From a virus: a stretch of 29,319 nucleotides of DNA. The notes beneath the pieces are model-generated. The model was not told the DNA's origin and ran no database searches. It worked only from the letters and a program-made list of their open reading frames with translations. Shown one piece after another: positions 22,087-29,319 of the stretch (position 1 is the first letter of the stretch; each line of letters starts with the position of its first letter). The DNA lies in IMG/VR virus record IMGVR_UViG_3300013285_000054, positions 1 through 29,319 of that record; one strand, given 5' to 3'. The position numbers and the translations under genes were made by a program.

Positions 22087-22412
22087 GCAGCTTCTCCTTC
22101 AATTTGTTGAGCACGTAATGCCTCCCGTATGTTCTCTCGGTGTTCTTTAAGCAGAAAGGGCTTTCGCCGCATGTCTGCTCGTTCATGGCGTGTTGTCGCC
22201 CCCCAGATGCCCCAGTCTTCTAACCAATTAGTTTCCATGGCACTTTCAAAGCAAGAGCTTATGATGGGGCACTCGAAGCACAGGGCTTTAGCGTTTAAAG
22301 ATTGTCTAGTAATGGAGCCAGCGGTACCTTCTGGAAAGTAAAACTCAGGTGCAGTTTGAGCGCAAAGCGCAAGAGATACGTCTACGTCAGTGAGGCTATC
22401 TCTAAGTTTCAT
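22083..22412 (-). CDS. Second WhiB-family regulator (109 aa)
   Basis: The cysteines are C17, C45, C48 and C54, the canonical C ... C-x2-C-x5-C arrangement. They are followed by WGIWGATTRHER (GIWGA at 68-72) and a basic C-terminal helix. This predicts a [4Fe-4S] transcription regulator acting with the host sigma factor. Unlike the + strand copy (8439) the spacing is standard, so the two are not simple duplicates. ATG 22412 overlaps the upstream stop by ATGA. Confidence 0.88.
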   Translation of the reverse strand: MKLRDSLTDVDVSLALCAQTAPEFYFPEGTAGSITRQSLNAKALCFECPIISSCFESAMETNWLEDWGIWGATTRHERADMRRKPFLLKEHRENIREALRAQQIEGEAA

Positions 22413-22549
22413 TCTTCGAGCTTTCTTACAATATAATTGGCGGTCTGAAACTCATCATTTAGCTCTGTAGCTCTTGCTTGAGCTTCCTGCTCGGTAGAGA
22501 AAGAATCGATGATGTCACTAGGAAACCTAGTGCGAACAAGCCATATCAT
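22409..22549 (-). CDS. Small hypothetical protein (46 aa)
   Basis: ATG 22549, with ATGA overlaps at both ends. It encodes MIWLVRTRFPSDIIDSFSTE, then an Ala/Glu-rich helix, and ends NYIVRKLEE. The pattern (strand, helix, strand) is common among small phage proteins of unknown role. The junctions strongly support coding. Confidence 0.6.
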   Translation of the reverse strand: MIWLVRTRFPSDIIDSFSTEQEAQARATELNDEFQTANYIVRKLEE

Positions 22550-22773
22550 GCTTCGGGTACTCCAAGCTCAAAGGGAGTCAATCCGCACACATTACACATG
22601 GCATCGCGCCAAGGGTGATACCCACTGGAGAAGTGAATAGCCAAGCTTACTCGGTCTGGGCCTGAGTCTTCAATCTCACGCCACATTTCTGGTTGCCATC
22701 CTGTGGTATCAAGAACAACCATTCCGCTGGTGGAGCCATAGCTTCCATCTTCGTTAAAGTACGACTTGCTCAT
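22546..22773 (-). CDS. Hypothetical protein with Cys pair (75 aa)
   Basis: ATG 22773 with AAGGAG upstream. The N-terminus is YFNEDGSYGSTSGMVVLDTTGW, and a C-terminal MCNVCGLTPFELG has one C-x2-C pair, not a full zinc site alone. The middle is Trp/acid-rich. No family is assigned. It overlaps the downstream gene by 4 bases. Confidence 0.6.
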   Translation of the reverse strand: MSKSYFNEDGSYGSTSGMVVLDTTGWQPEMWREIEDSGPDRVSLAIHFSSGYHPWRDAMCNVCGLTPFELGVPEA

Positions 22774-23016
22774 TTAGGACTCCTTATTGGGGACTTGTAT
22801 TCTAGCTTCTAGAATGTCTCGGGCAAAGGTAACCTCACCGGAATACTTCACGAGCCAGTCTTCACTCGTAAGAAAGTGGCATTCTTCTTGGGCATTGTAT
22901 AGAGTGCGTAGAGCATCCATGTACACGTGCTCGTTACCTTCCAGCGAAAACACTTTCCACAGCAGGTTGATAGCTTTAGCTACGTCTACCTCTGCGACTA
23001 GGGCTTCTACTCGCAT
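22774..23016 (-). CDS. Hypothetical helical protein (80 aa)
   Basis: ATG 23016 is chosen over 23046 because AAGGA lies seven bases upstream. It is predicted almost entirely helical (MRVEALVAEVDVAKAINLLW, then LRTLYNAQEECHF, then FARDILEARIQVP). No domain is recognised. Confidence 0.6.
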   Translation of the reverse strand: MRVEALVAEVDVAKAINLLWKVFSLEGNEHVYMDALRTLYNAQEECHFLTSEDWLVKYSGEVTFARDILEARIQVPNKES

Positions 23017-23045
23017 GTTATTCCTTTCTGTCTGGATGTCCAACA

Positions 23046-23192
23046 TTACCCGGCTCTTTTAGGGATGTCAATAACGATGTACATTATCTGCTCCATAGCA
23101 AGCTGTGCAGTTATCTCGTTCTGATACCACTTCAATGTAATCTTGCTTACTTCGGTAAAGCTCTTCATAGCTTCTTGTATTTCCGGATTCAT
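23046..23192 (-). CDS. Small hypothetical protein (48 aa)
   Basis: ATG 23192 overlaps the upstream TGA (ATGA), with AAGGAG upstream. It encodes MNPEIQEAMKSFTEVSKITL and a helical, Met/Gln-rich remainder ending VIDIPKRAG. It fills what would otherwise be a 172-base gap. No family is recognised. Confidence 0.55.
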   Translation of the reverse strand: MNPEIQEAMKSFTEVSKITLKWYQNEITAQLAMEQIMYIVIDIPKRAG

Positions 23193-23476
23193 GCCTGCTC
23201 CTTATCGTTTAGCTCCGCCATAAGAGCAAGGGCTTCTGAGTGCTTCAGGACGTAGGCTCGCACATCCTTAAGAATGGCTTTCATGTCCATCACCATACCC
23301 AGAGCTTCCTCATGGTGTGACCCTGTAGAAAGCCACTGGTTGGCTCCCCGCAAAGATGCCATCGTGCGCTGTGTTTCGGTGCGCACAGCCATCGCCAACA
23401 CGTTGAAGCGATGCCAGTAGGTCATCTCCTCTGGTTGTAGCCTTTCACCCTCTCGGGTAGTCCAGTAGACAGTCAT
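23189..23476 (-). CDS. Hypothetical helical protein (95 aa)
   Basis: ATG 23476 (TAATG with the upstream stop) has GGAGGAG upstream; the frame is open to 23554, but there the earlier region belongs to the neighbouring gene. Residues are helical: MTYWHRFNVLAMAVRTETQR, then a Met/Asp-rich helix (GMVMDMKAILKDVRAYVLKH). No domain is recognised. Confidence 0.65.
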   Translation of the reverse strand: MTVYWTTREGERLQPEEMTYWHRFNVLAMAVRTETQRTMASLRGANQWLSTGSHHEEALGMVMDMKAILKDVRAYVLKHSEALALMAELNDKEQA

Positions 23477-23637
23477 TAAATCTCCTCCACATAAGGCTTC
23501 ATGATTAGGCGACCAAGGTGTTCTCGGTCTTCTGCTAAGCTCGCTCCAATCCACTCATCCTCCATGATTATCTTGAGGATACGGTCGCGCTCATCGAGCA
23601 CCCCAAGGTCGTATAAAGTCATCGACTTGTCTCTCAT
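23476..23637 (-). CDS. Small hypothetical protein (53 aa)
   Basis: ATG 23637 overlaps the upstream stop by ATGA and its TAA overlaps the next ATG. It encodes MRDKSMTLYDLGVLDERDRI, then an acidic helical region (MEDEWIGASLAED) and ends KPYVEEI. Coding is supported by junctions at both ends. No family. Confidence 0.6.
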   Translation of the reverse strand: MRDKSMTLYDLGVLDERDRILKIIMEDEWIGASLAEDREHLGRLIMKPYVEEI

Positions 23638-24158
23638 TGGTTTTGCTCTTTTGAAAGCTTCTTGAATTCCTCAAGACTAAGCTTGTTCATATACTTGACA
23701 AAAGTCTGTACAGTTACCGGAGCATAGAACGAGGTCAAGAACTCTTCTTCTACCCAATCCTCATAGTCAACCCATTTTTTATTCCACCAAGATGCGTCCT
23801 TAAGAAGGTAGCCCACCTTTTCAACGTTTTCTACGTTCATAAAAGTGTAGAAAGAGACAAAAGTCTGCGTATCAACTGACTTGACATCCCCATTTTTATC
23901 AAGCTCTAGAGCGTAAGCTGTAACCACAACTTGCTCTTTATTATTGACAGACACTCCCCAATCATATTTACCTGTGGTGTATTCATGCCCATCGTAATCC
24001 TGAGCTTCGTAACCCTCTAAATGCTTTCCCCCTACTTTCGTTACTGAAAGAATTAGGTCGAGTTTGTCATTGAGCTTTATGACTTCGGTTGCAATCCGCA
24101 AGAGAAGTGTGTCTGTTTCGTTCATTTTAGGTGACGCTGAGTTTGCATGCTTTGCCAT
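23634..24158 (-). CDS. Hypothetical protein (174 aa)
   Basis: ATG 24158 with AAGGAG upstream. A short basic N-terminus is followed by a helix (TDTLLLRIATEVIKLNDKLDL). The middle is mixed and acidic with aromatics (DYDGHEYTTGKYDWGVSV), followed by a Trp-rich segment (SWWNKKWVDYEDWVEEEF) and a Lys-rich C-terminus. No domain is recognised. Confidence 0.65.
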   Translation of the reverse strand: MAKHANSASPKMNETDTLLLRIATEVIKLNDKLDLILSVTKVGGKHLEGYEAQDYDGHEYTTGKYDWGVSVNNKEQVVVTAYALELDKNGDVKSVDTQTFVSFYTFMNVENVEKVGYLLKDASWWNKKWVDYEDWVEEEFLTSFYAPVTVQTFVKYMNKLSLEEFKKLSKEQNQ

Positions 24159-24177
24159 TGTTTTATCTCCTTCTAAG

Positions 24178-24795
24178 TTAGTTGTTTGCTTCTCGGGCTT
24201 CGTAGAGCTTTTCCAGCAGACGCTGGTAGTCGGCTACCGTAAGGGTCACATTTCCGACAATCTTGGGAGTGTATTTGGTGAAATCTGTATCCCAGACTCC
24301 CTCATGACTGAGGTAGGCAGTAACGCGCACGTCAGGCCCAAGAATCTTTGCAGTCGATGACTTCAAGTTAGCCTCAATGGTAGGAATGGTGGCTCGTATT
24401 GTGGCATCTTGCTCTGCACGTATTGCGCTTCTACGGCTAGCCTCTGCCGCTTCTAACTCTTTTTTTAGAGCTTTCGCGTCCCATTCATCAACGCATACAT
24501 CCCATGCTCCGAGGAACTCGGACGCCGATAGAATGTACATATTTCCAGAAGTAGAGTCTTTTACCAAGAACCCTTTAGAACGCTCTGTGCTTGGGGCTAA
24601 GCTGTGATACAAGGGGTCGTACTCTGGCCTGATGTAAGACGCTTTGTGGTAATACCGAGTGTCGTACAACTTGACGCGTAATGTCTTTTCTCGCGGAACA
24701 TCATTCGCTTTTCGGTCAGACCGAGGCGCAGAGCGACTGGGGTTGACTACTGCCCACTCAATGGTGGGGTCTTTGAGAATATCTGCAGATTTCAT
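24178..24795 (-). CDS. Hypothetical protein with coiled-coil segment (205 aa)
   Basis: ATG 24795 with AAGGAG upstream. Residues about 105-140 (DAKALKKELEAAEASRRSA and onward) form a likely coiled coil. The N-terminal half is basic and Tyr-rich, and the C-terminal part has TLTVADYQRLLEKLYE. No family is recognised. It lies next to the VWA gene, so it may be its partner, which is inference. Confidence 0.65.
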   Translation of the reverse strand: MKSADILKDPTIEWAVVNPSRSAPRSDRKANDVPREKTLRVKLYDTRYYHKASYIRPEYDPLYHSLAPSTERSKGFLVKDSTSGNMYILSASEFLGAWDVCVDEWDAKALKKELEAAEASRRSAIRAEQDATIRATIPTIEANLKSSTAKILGPDVRVTAYLSHEGVWDTDFTKYTPKIVGNVTLTVADYQRLLEKLYEAREANN

Positions 24796-24818
24796 AAGTG
24801 TCTCCTTTGAGTGGGTGC

Positions 24819-26870
24819 TTAGTATAGTGCGAGGTTGCGATGGGTAGCAACTTTGACTAGTTGACGACCCAGTATGAACAGGTCGGAGGGGTTAGTAATG
24901 CGTGCGACTACCTCACTCTCATGAGGGTCAATAGGCGAGGAGTATTCGCTGTACTTAGAGGCGGTAACATACGCCAAAGCAGTAAGCACTCCTGCGTAAC
25001 GAAGCTCTCTAATGAGTTTCTCTGATGGCTCTGGGTTACTCCAAGCCCCATCGGTGACTGTAAACAAGATTTTGACAGACCGCGCACTTTGAGCAAGGAC
25101 TCGTGTAGCGTATAACAGCGCATCCTGCGGGTTTGTACCGCCTTTGGGAGTTACGCGCCGCACAGTAGAATCTGCACGTTCCTCAGCCTTGTACAGGATA
25201 CGAGTAGAGGTTCCATATCCTCCGTGGAAAGTAACCACAGTACAAGATGCTCCAATTTTATCCAGTGCTCGCTTCAATCCCCACATGGCTCCAGAAGCCC
25301 TCTGTTCACTCTCTCCCGTCATGGAAGAGGAAGAGTCAAGCAGGATGACTGCTTCAATATCTACAGCATCGTCACGCCCTAGTGACCAACGGTCGAAAGA
25401 CTCTTCGAGCTTGGCTCCACGAAGATAGCGAGAAACGTTGATACGACCGCTAGATACTGCCCTGTCCCATCCGGGGTCGAACTGAGACCGTAAACGTTCC
25501 AGTTCCAATCCGAAAGATTTGGAAGACTGAGCTACGAGTGGGTCAACAGTTCCAGCTTCCCATTCCGCCTTTTCAGGAGTGAGGGAATTATTGCCGCGAA
25601 GCTCTGCATCGCCATTGAACTTAGCAATATCTCGCTCAATGTCGTCAGTCAACTCTTGGATGACCTCATCCAAGATTTCGTTGAGCAAGTCAGCCAAGTT
25701 ACCGTTATCGGTTTCTGCTCCATTGGCTAGCTCTTTGGGTTTATTGGAATCTACGTTAGGTTCAGTGACATCCGACTTCGAGTCAGTGTCAACTTCAGTA
25801 CCGACTACATCTTCTTCTCCCTCTCCATCTTCATCATAAGAAGCGCCGTCACTGTCGCCATAATTTTTACCTTCACCATTGCTCTCGCCCTCACCTTCAA
25901 GTTCACCATCGGCGTCAGGCTGTGCATTTATTTCAGACTCCTCGTTTCCCTCTTCACTGCCAGCTTCGTCGCCATCTTCATCAGAGATAACAGAGTCGGA
26001 GCCCTCACCTTCGTCGGACTCTTCCGTGGAATCATTAGCAGGGTTACCGAAGTCGAATGATTCGTCGTCTGCTTCTTCCGACTCATCTTCTTCATCCCGC
26101 TTTTGAGCCTTGTTCTTGGCTCGTTCCTGCTCCTTCTTGGGAAGAGGTCGGCTGTCTCCAATGCTCTCGTAAACATCGGGAGAGCGCCCAGTACATCCGC
26201 CCTCGGGAGGAAAGTCTTTGACTAGCTCTGCATAGCGCAGGATGAGCGGCTGTGCCTTCTCGGTATCGGCTGGGAATACCAGAAGACGGTACTCGTCAAT
26301 GACTTGAGACAACTCTGCGACCTTATCCTGTGCAGGGTAAAGCTCACGCACTGCCTTTCGCAATTCCACAGGAAGATATTTGCGCCCACGAATCAGTGGG
26401 AAGGATTGTTCCATGTGTTCTTTATCCTGAACGAGGTGCTGTGCTATGACTGCTGTCAACCACGGCACGACAGGCTCACCAAAGCGGCCAACCATGAGGG
26501 TTTCAATGCGCTGGTCTTCTAGAGCGTTGAAAGCTCGTGACAATCCGGGGGTAGCTAAGACCCACTGCACAATGTCGGAGCCAGAACGAGGGGTGAACAG
26601 GATGTGGCTGACCTCGTGAAGGCTGAGTCCCTTGGAGCCGATGACGCCCTGAACCGTTGTGAGGTCAGCAAGGTCAGCTTCGCAGAACGTGATTGTGTTG
26701 CTGGTACTCCATGCTGGAGCTACACCCTCAGCTATGAGTTGAGTACGTACTTCTCGCTGGCATAGCACCGAGGCAAACTTAGCCACGACCTGAGTCATTC
26801 TCACTGCACGGTCGTGCTGTTGCTTGGCGGCACGAGCCGCTGATGCTCCTGCTGTGTATGTGATGGACAT
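24819..26870 (-). CDS. CobT-like VWA protein with HExxH motif
   Basis: 683 residues from ATG 26870 (AGGAGGAG upstream). The N-terminal part has GLSLHEVSHILF (H85, E86, H89), an HExxH metal motif like that of VWA-associated peptidase-like proteins. An acidic, Ser/Gly/Glu-rich linker spans about 255-375. The C-terminal VWA domain has the MIDAS residues D512-x-S514-x-S516 (LLDSSSSM), GGTNPQDAL (T579) and VTDGAW (D607). CobT/ChlD-type VWA proteins work with MoxR-like ATPases in metal chelation or protein remodelling. The ATPase gene lies directly upstream. Function in phage is unknown; whether the HExxH is catalytic is not shown. Confidence 0.85.
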   Translation of the reverse strand: MSITYTAGASAARAAKQQHDRAVRMTQVVAKFASVLCQREVRTQLIAEGVAPAWSTSNTITFCEADLADLTTVQGVIGSKGLSLHEVSHILFTPRSGSDIVQWVLATPGLSRAFNALEDQRIETLMVGRFGEPVVPWLTAVIAQHLVQDKEHMEQSFPLIRGRKYLPVELRKAVRELYPAQDKVAELSQVIDEYRLLVFPADTEKAQPLILRYAELVKDFPPEGGCTGRSPDVYESIGDSRPLPKKEQERAKNKAQKRDEEDESEEADDESFDFGNPANDSTEESDEGEGSDSVISDEDGDEAGSEEGNEESEINAQPDADGELEGEGESNGEGKNYGDSDGASYDEDGEGEEDVVGTEVDTDSKSDVTEPNVDSNKPKELANGAETDNGNLADLLNEILDEVIQELTDDIERDIAKFNGDAELRGNNSLTPEKAEWEAGTVDPLVAQSSKSFGLELERLRSQFDPGWDRAVSSGRINVSRYLRGAKLEESFDRWSLGRDDAVDIEAVILLDSSSSMTGESEQRASGAMWGLKRALDKIGASCTVVTFHGGYGTSTRILYKAEERADSTVRRVTPKGGTNPQDALLYATRVLAQSARSVKILFTVTDGAWSNPEPSEKLIRELRYAGVLTALAYVTASKYSEYSSPIDPHESEVVARITNPSDLFILGRQLVKVATHRNLALY

Positions 26871-26923
26871 GGCTCCTCCTACAGGCTCCGTGAAAGTTGA
26901 TTAGGGTAGCTGAGAGCCACGGC

Positions 26924-28273
26924 TTACGCCGTGACCCCCAACTCGGTAGAGATTAGCTCAGAGTGAACCTCGAACAGCATCCGCAATGCGTCGCGCTCCT
27001 CTGTGGGGAACGCTTTGATGAATGAATCCACCGCGAAGGTGTAGTCCAAACCATGTGCGCTAGAAACGAAGTCCTGAAGCAGTCGAGTAGAAATTGGTGT
27101 TGACCAGCGGTCTTCACGTTCCGCGTCATCCCGTAGGCTCTGCGCGAAGGTGAGTAGCGTTGGCGATGGAATGAAGTTCTTCTCGATTTCGATATCGTAC
27201 TCAAACTCCAGCTTGATACGAAGACGGTCAAGAAACGCTTGGTCGGACTGTACCGTGCCACGATAACCGGGGTTTGCGTCAGCAATGATGAGGCACTCAG
27301 GGTGAACCTTGATGACCTCGTTCTTGTGTCGAGATACTTGCAACTCACGCTCTTCCATAATGCCGAGGAACAGCGAGTTTGCTTTGGCTCCCATTCGGTT
27401 GCTCTCATTCAGCAGGATGACCGATGGAACAGACAACGCCTTTGCCAGCGCCGAGTAGCGCCAGACAAGCTGGTTGCCCACACCGCTGGGCATGTACTGC
27501 CCTTGCACCACCTCTTCGTCAACCTGGGGGTTGCACTCGAAGCGCACGAATGGCAAGCCACGAAGCGCCGCATAGTTCTTGGCGCTTGATGTCTTACCCG
27601 TTCCAGCATGACCGTACACACCCACAGCAACTCCCTCTGACCGAGCAAAGTCGTACACATCCGCCTCGGTCTTTCCTCCGGGGAAGGTTCGCATGTAGTA
27701 GTGCTTCATCTCCGATAGCATCGGGATGCTGAGTTGAGGCCACAGCCCATCGGGGATATCAATAGGGGTCACAGTAGGTTCGGCTTCCAACACGGGCAAT
27801 GGCTCAGGCTCGGGCTGGCTGAAACTTACTGGCTGGGGAAGAATCGTCACGACTGGGACATCCACGTAGGTGGGCACGCCAGCGATGTACTGTGCCAAGC
27901 TCCCAGCGTCATCGTAAGCCTCCTGCTTGATACGAGATAGCGCTTCACCAAAAGACTGGTTGCGAAGAGTTGTGATGCCCTCTACCCGCCGCGCCAGCTT
28001 TTGAAAGAGTCGAGAAGGCCAAGCCTCTTCGATATCAACGAGGTCTTTGTCGGTCAGGGGAAGGCTGACAGGCGTTCCGACGACCTTCTCTCCGGAAAAC
28101 AAGTGTGGCTCCTGCTCTTTCCATGCTCCACCTTTACCTCTGGTAGCAGAGCCTCGTGCGTAGGTCTTGACTTCGTTATTGGTGGGCACAACGACTGTCT
28201 GCCGTATAGGGCCAATCCTAGGCTCAATGTCAGTGCCATAATTTACGGCACTCTGAATAATTACTGCGTACAT
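26924..28273 (-). CDS. MoxR/CobS-like AAA+ ATPase
   Basis: 449 residues from ATG 28273, chosen for AAGGAG just upstream; a longer frame to 28312 lacks it. The N-terminal about 190 residues are a Pro-rich, variable region. The AAA+ module has Walker A GHAGTGKT (221-228), Walker B SVILLNESNR with N289-E290 (D replaced by N), sensor 1 around ADANPGYRG (N334) and FLDRLR (R350, arginine-finger region). MoxR/CobS ATPases act with VWA proteins such as the one directly downstream. The 53-base gap and same strand suggest one operon. The Asn at Walker B may still permit ATP hydrolysis through the Glu. Confidence 0.88.
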   Translation of the reverse strand: MYAVIIQSAVNYGTDIEPRIGPIRQTVVVPTNNEVKTYARGSATRGKGGAWKEQEPHLFSGEKVVGTPVSLPLTDKDLVDIEEAWPSRLFQKLARRVEGITTLRNQSFGEALSRIKQEAYDDAGSLAQYIAGVPTYVDVPVVTILPQPVSFSQPEPEPLPVLEAEPTVTPIDIPDGLWPQLSIPMLSEMKHYYMRTFPGGKTEADVYDFARSEGVAVGVYGHAGTGKTSSAKNYAALRGLPFVRFECNPQVDEEVVQGQYMPSGVGNQLVWRYSALAKALSVPSVILLNESNRMGAKANSLFLGIMEERELQVSRHKNEVIKVHPECLIIADANPGYRGTVQSDQAFLDRLRIKLEFEYDIEIEKNFIPSPTLLTFAQSLRDDAEREDRWSTPISTRLLQDFVSSAHGLDYTFAVDSFIKAFPTEERDALRMLFEVHSELISTELGVTA

Positions 28274-28283
28274 GATTGGCTCC

Positions 28284-28454
28284 TTAGCCGTTGTGAATAA
28301 GTCCTTGGTCAATCAAGGCAGTCGCAATGCGACCGTATGAGCCTTGTAGGCTCCACGCGAGGCCTGAGTCCACGAGCCTCTGGAACAACTCGATGGTCTC
28401 ACGCTCGCTCAGTTCGCCCTCCTCGAAGGCAATGATGCTTTCAATCTCGGTCAC
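28284..28454 (-). CDS. Small DUF7417-like protein (56 aa)
   Basis: GTG 28454, inside the 3' end of the upstream gene. VTEIESIIAFEEGELSERET, then IELFQRLVDSGLAWSLQGSYGRIA and LIDQGLI fits a widespread small phage family that I remember as DUF7417. The longer frame upstream is not protein-like. The family pattern is good; the function is unknown. Confidence 0.7.
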   Translation of the reverse strand: MTEIESIIAFEEGELSERETIELFQRLVDSGLAWSLQGSYGRIATALIDQGLIHNG

Positions 28455-28617
28455 TGAGCACCATCTCGATGCAAGGAGCAAGGTCGCTGTAGGCGTTGTC
28501 GATGATGTCGTGAACCATCTGGTCGGTATACAACTTGACCAGTTCGGCATCCGTGCCCTTGGCATCCTCGTCGATGTAGTAGGTGTAGGTCAGGGTTCCC
28601 TGTGCAATGCGTTTCAT
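28441..28617 (-). CDS. Hypothetical protein (58 aa)
   Basis: ATG 28617 with GAGGAAG upstream. It encodes MKRIAQGTLTYTYYIDEDAK, then an acidic helix, and ends CIEMVLSDRD. It overlaps the next gene by 14 bases. The upstream part of the same open frame (to 28704) is a poor protein and belongs to the neighbour in another frame. No family. Confidence 0.65.
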   Translation of the reverse strand: MKRIAQGTLTYTYYIDEDAKGTDAELVKLYTDQMVHDIIDNAYSDLAPCIEMVLSDRD

Positions 28618-28618
28618 A

Positions 28619-28732
28619 TCAGTCTTCCTCTTGGTCAATGTCTGCCTGCTCAAGCAGGTCGTCGATGAACTTCTCGTAGTCGTTCGGGTTGTCGAGTCGG
28701 TCATTCCAGCCCACTACTGTGCCTCCGCCCAT
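28619..28732 (-). CDS. Small conserved-looking protein (37 aa)
   Basis: ATG 28732. It encodes MGGGTVVGWNDRLDNPNDYE and then an acidic helix (KFIDDLLEQADIDQEED). The MGGG-VVGWNDR start recalls a recurrent small phage protein. It overlaps the upstream gene by 19 bases; GTG 28714 is an alternative start. Function unknown. Confidence 0.6.
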   Translation of the reverse strand: MGGGTVVGWNDRLDNPNDYEKFIDDLLEQADIDQEED

Positions 28733-28872
28733 CGGTCTTCCTCGGTGTCCTCAAGGTCACCTTCATTGACCTCAACGGTACGGGCATACTCACTAGCCTC
28801 CTGCTCATTCGCAAAAGCTTTCAGAATCTGGTACCTCTTGGTCTGTGTCACGAAGATGATGTAGTCGTCCAT
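28714..28872 (-). CDS. Small hypothetical protein (52 aa)
   Basis: ATG 28872 overlaps the upstream stop (TAATG). It encodes MDDYIIFVTQTKRYQILKAF, then an Ala/Glu-rich segment and an acidic tail (EDTEEDRWAEAQ). The strand-helix pattern resembles other small phage proteins here. The coding frame is supported by the junction and ends at 28714. Confidence 0.6.
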   Translation of the reverse strand: MDDYIIFVTQTKRYQILKAFANEQEASEYARTVEVNEGDLEDTEEDRWAEAQ

Positions 28873-29189
28873 TACTCTTCACCCTCACTCTCGTCGGGCA
28901 CCGAGAGGAGCACTCCCTCAAAGCTAGGTGAATTACCCTCTAGCTCACGCGAGAGGAGGGCAAGGGAGTGAAACTGAAGTTCAAGTTCCTCTGCTAGTTC
29001 TTGCGGGGTCATGCTCTCGAATGGCTCCCACACGACAACGCCATCGGGAAGCGTGCCCTCCCACAGCTCGTCGCTTAGCCTGTAAAAGTCCAAACCGCTA
29101 GTGTTTGTGGTGAGATGCTGGTCGAGCACCCACTGAGCCATACGGTCAACTTGAGCTTCGGAATCCATTGGAATGTTGGTCTCGGTCAT
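28872..29189 (-). CDS. Hypothetical acidic protein (105 aa)
   Basis: ATG 29189 with GAGAGGA upstream, preferred over the longer frame to 29240. It has an acidic, helical mid-region (TPQELAEELELQFHSLALLS) and an acidic C-terminus (PDESEGEE). No domain recognised. The stop overlaps the next gene (TAATG). Confidence 0.65.
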   Translation of the reverse strand: MTETNIPMDSEAQVDRMAQWVLDQHLTTNTSGLDFYRLSDELWEGTLPDGVVVWEPFESMTPQELAEELELQFHSLALLSRELEGNSPSFEGVLLSVPDESEGEE

Positions 29190-29194
29190 GTTGT

Positions 29195-29319
29195 CTATCC
29201 TCTCGTCATTACTGCCCAGAGCACCATGATGCTCACCCAACCAAGGGCGAGGAAGATGCTCAGAATTAGAGCGTACACAATGGCACGCACCGCATACCTA
29301 CAGATTAGGTAACGGTTAG
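29195..29319 (-). CDS. Membrane peptide, 5' end missing
   Basis: The frame is open to the right edge, so the start is outside or near it; at least 40 residues are visible. One hydrophobic helix (AIVYALILSIFLALGWVSIM and onward) with a preceding Arg-rich segment (RYAVR) suggests a single-span membrane protein. The stop TAG lies six bases before the next start region. No family can be assigned. Confidence 0.45.
   Translation of the reverse strand, partial: NRYLICRYAVRAIVYALILSIFLALGWVSIMVLWAVMTRG

Noticed and set aside
25579-26106. Ser/Pro-rich + strand open frames opposite the VWA gene
   Set aside because: They are the antisense of the Glu/Asp-rich linker of the VWA protein and have no ribosome sites.
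26918-26933. 6-bp hairpin CACGGC-TTAC-GCCGTG at the end of the MoxR gene
   Set aside because: Too short and without a T-run to call a terminator.

Overview
This window looks like part of a double-stranded DNA phage genome (or a closely related prophage) from an actinobacterial host. The main evidence is two WhiB-type iron-sulfur regulators, a protein family essentially confined to Actinobacteria and their phages. Densely packed genes with ATGA and TAATG junctions, a full phage-type replication and recombination set, and many very small unrecognised genes support this. No terminase, portal, major capsid or tail gene was recognised. Composition is uneven: bases 601-660 contain 18/60 G+C and bases 28321-28380 contain 38/60.

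Bases 1-10809 (+ strand) are a replication and recombination block. It holds a left-truncated SNF2-type helicase, a MerR-like regulator, a probable single-stranded DNA-binding protein, a 667-residue family A DNA polymerase with an intact proofreading domain, a DUF3310 protein, a RecA/UvsX-like recombinase, an Hjc-like PD-(D/E)XK resolvase, a WhiB protein, a Cas4/RecB-like nuclease and a RuvC-like resolvase. The polymerase carries leucine at the position of E. coli Pol I Phe762.

Bases 10865-15693 (+) begin with a SpoVS homologue and a 46-residue lysine-rich peptide. About ten small or medium proteins follow, many rich in Gly/Ser/Asn/Pro. Two of them share an N-terminal VPNRA motif. The block ends at a strong intrinsic terminator (15707-15750).

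Bases 15787-20187 (+) hold a two-helix membrane protein with a Cys pair, a Cys-pair protein, a nucleotidyltransferase-fold protein, a HAD-like protein whose nucleophile Asp is replaced by Glu, and a 508-residue protein that looks like a tRNA-guanine-transglycosylase/DpdA-type TIM barrel with a Cys4 site. A TAnACTAGACTTAT element sits upstream of two of these genes. Two genes have a TANNNT hexamer exactly six bases before ATG, which suggests leaderless mRNAs.

A perfect 15-bp bidirectional hairpin (20255-20289) separates this from a leftward block (20297-29319, - strand). That block holds about 25 mostly tiny genes, many overlapping by 4 bases, including a second WhiB protein and an excisionase-like wHTH protein. 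It also contains an adjacent pair: a MoxR/CobS-like AAA+ ATPase and a CobT-like VWA protein with an HExxH motif. Several small genes in this block were found only by following junctions between neighbours.
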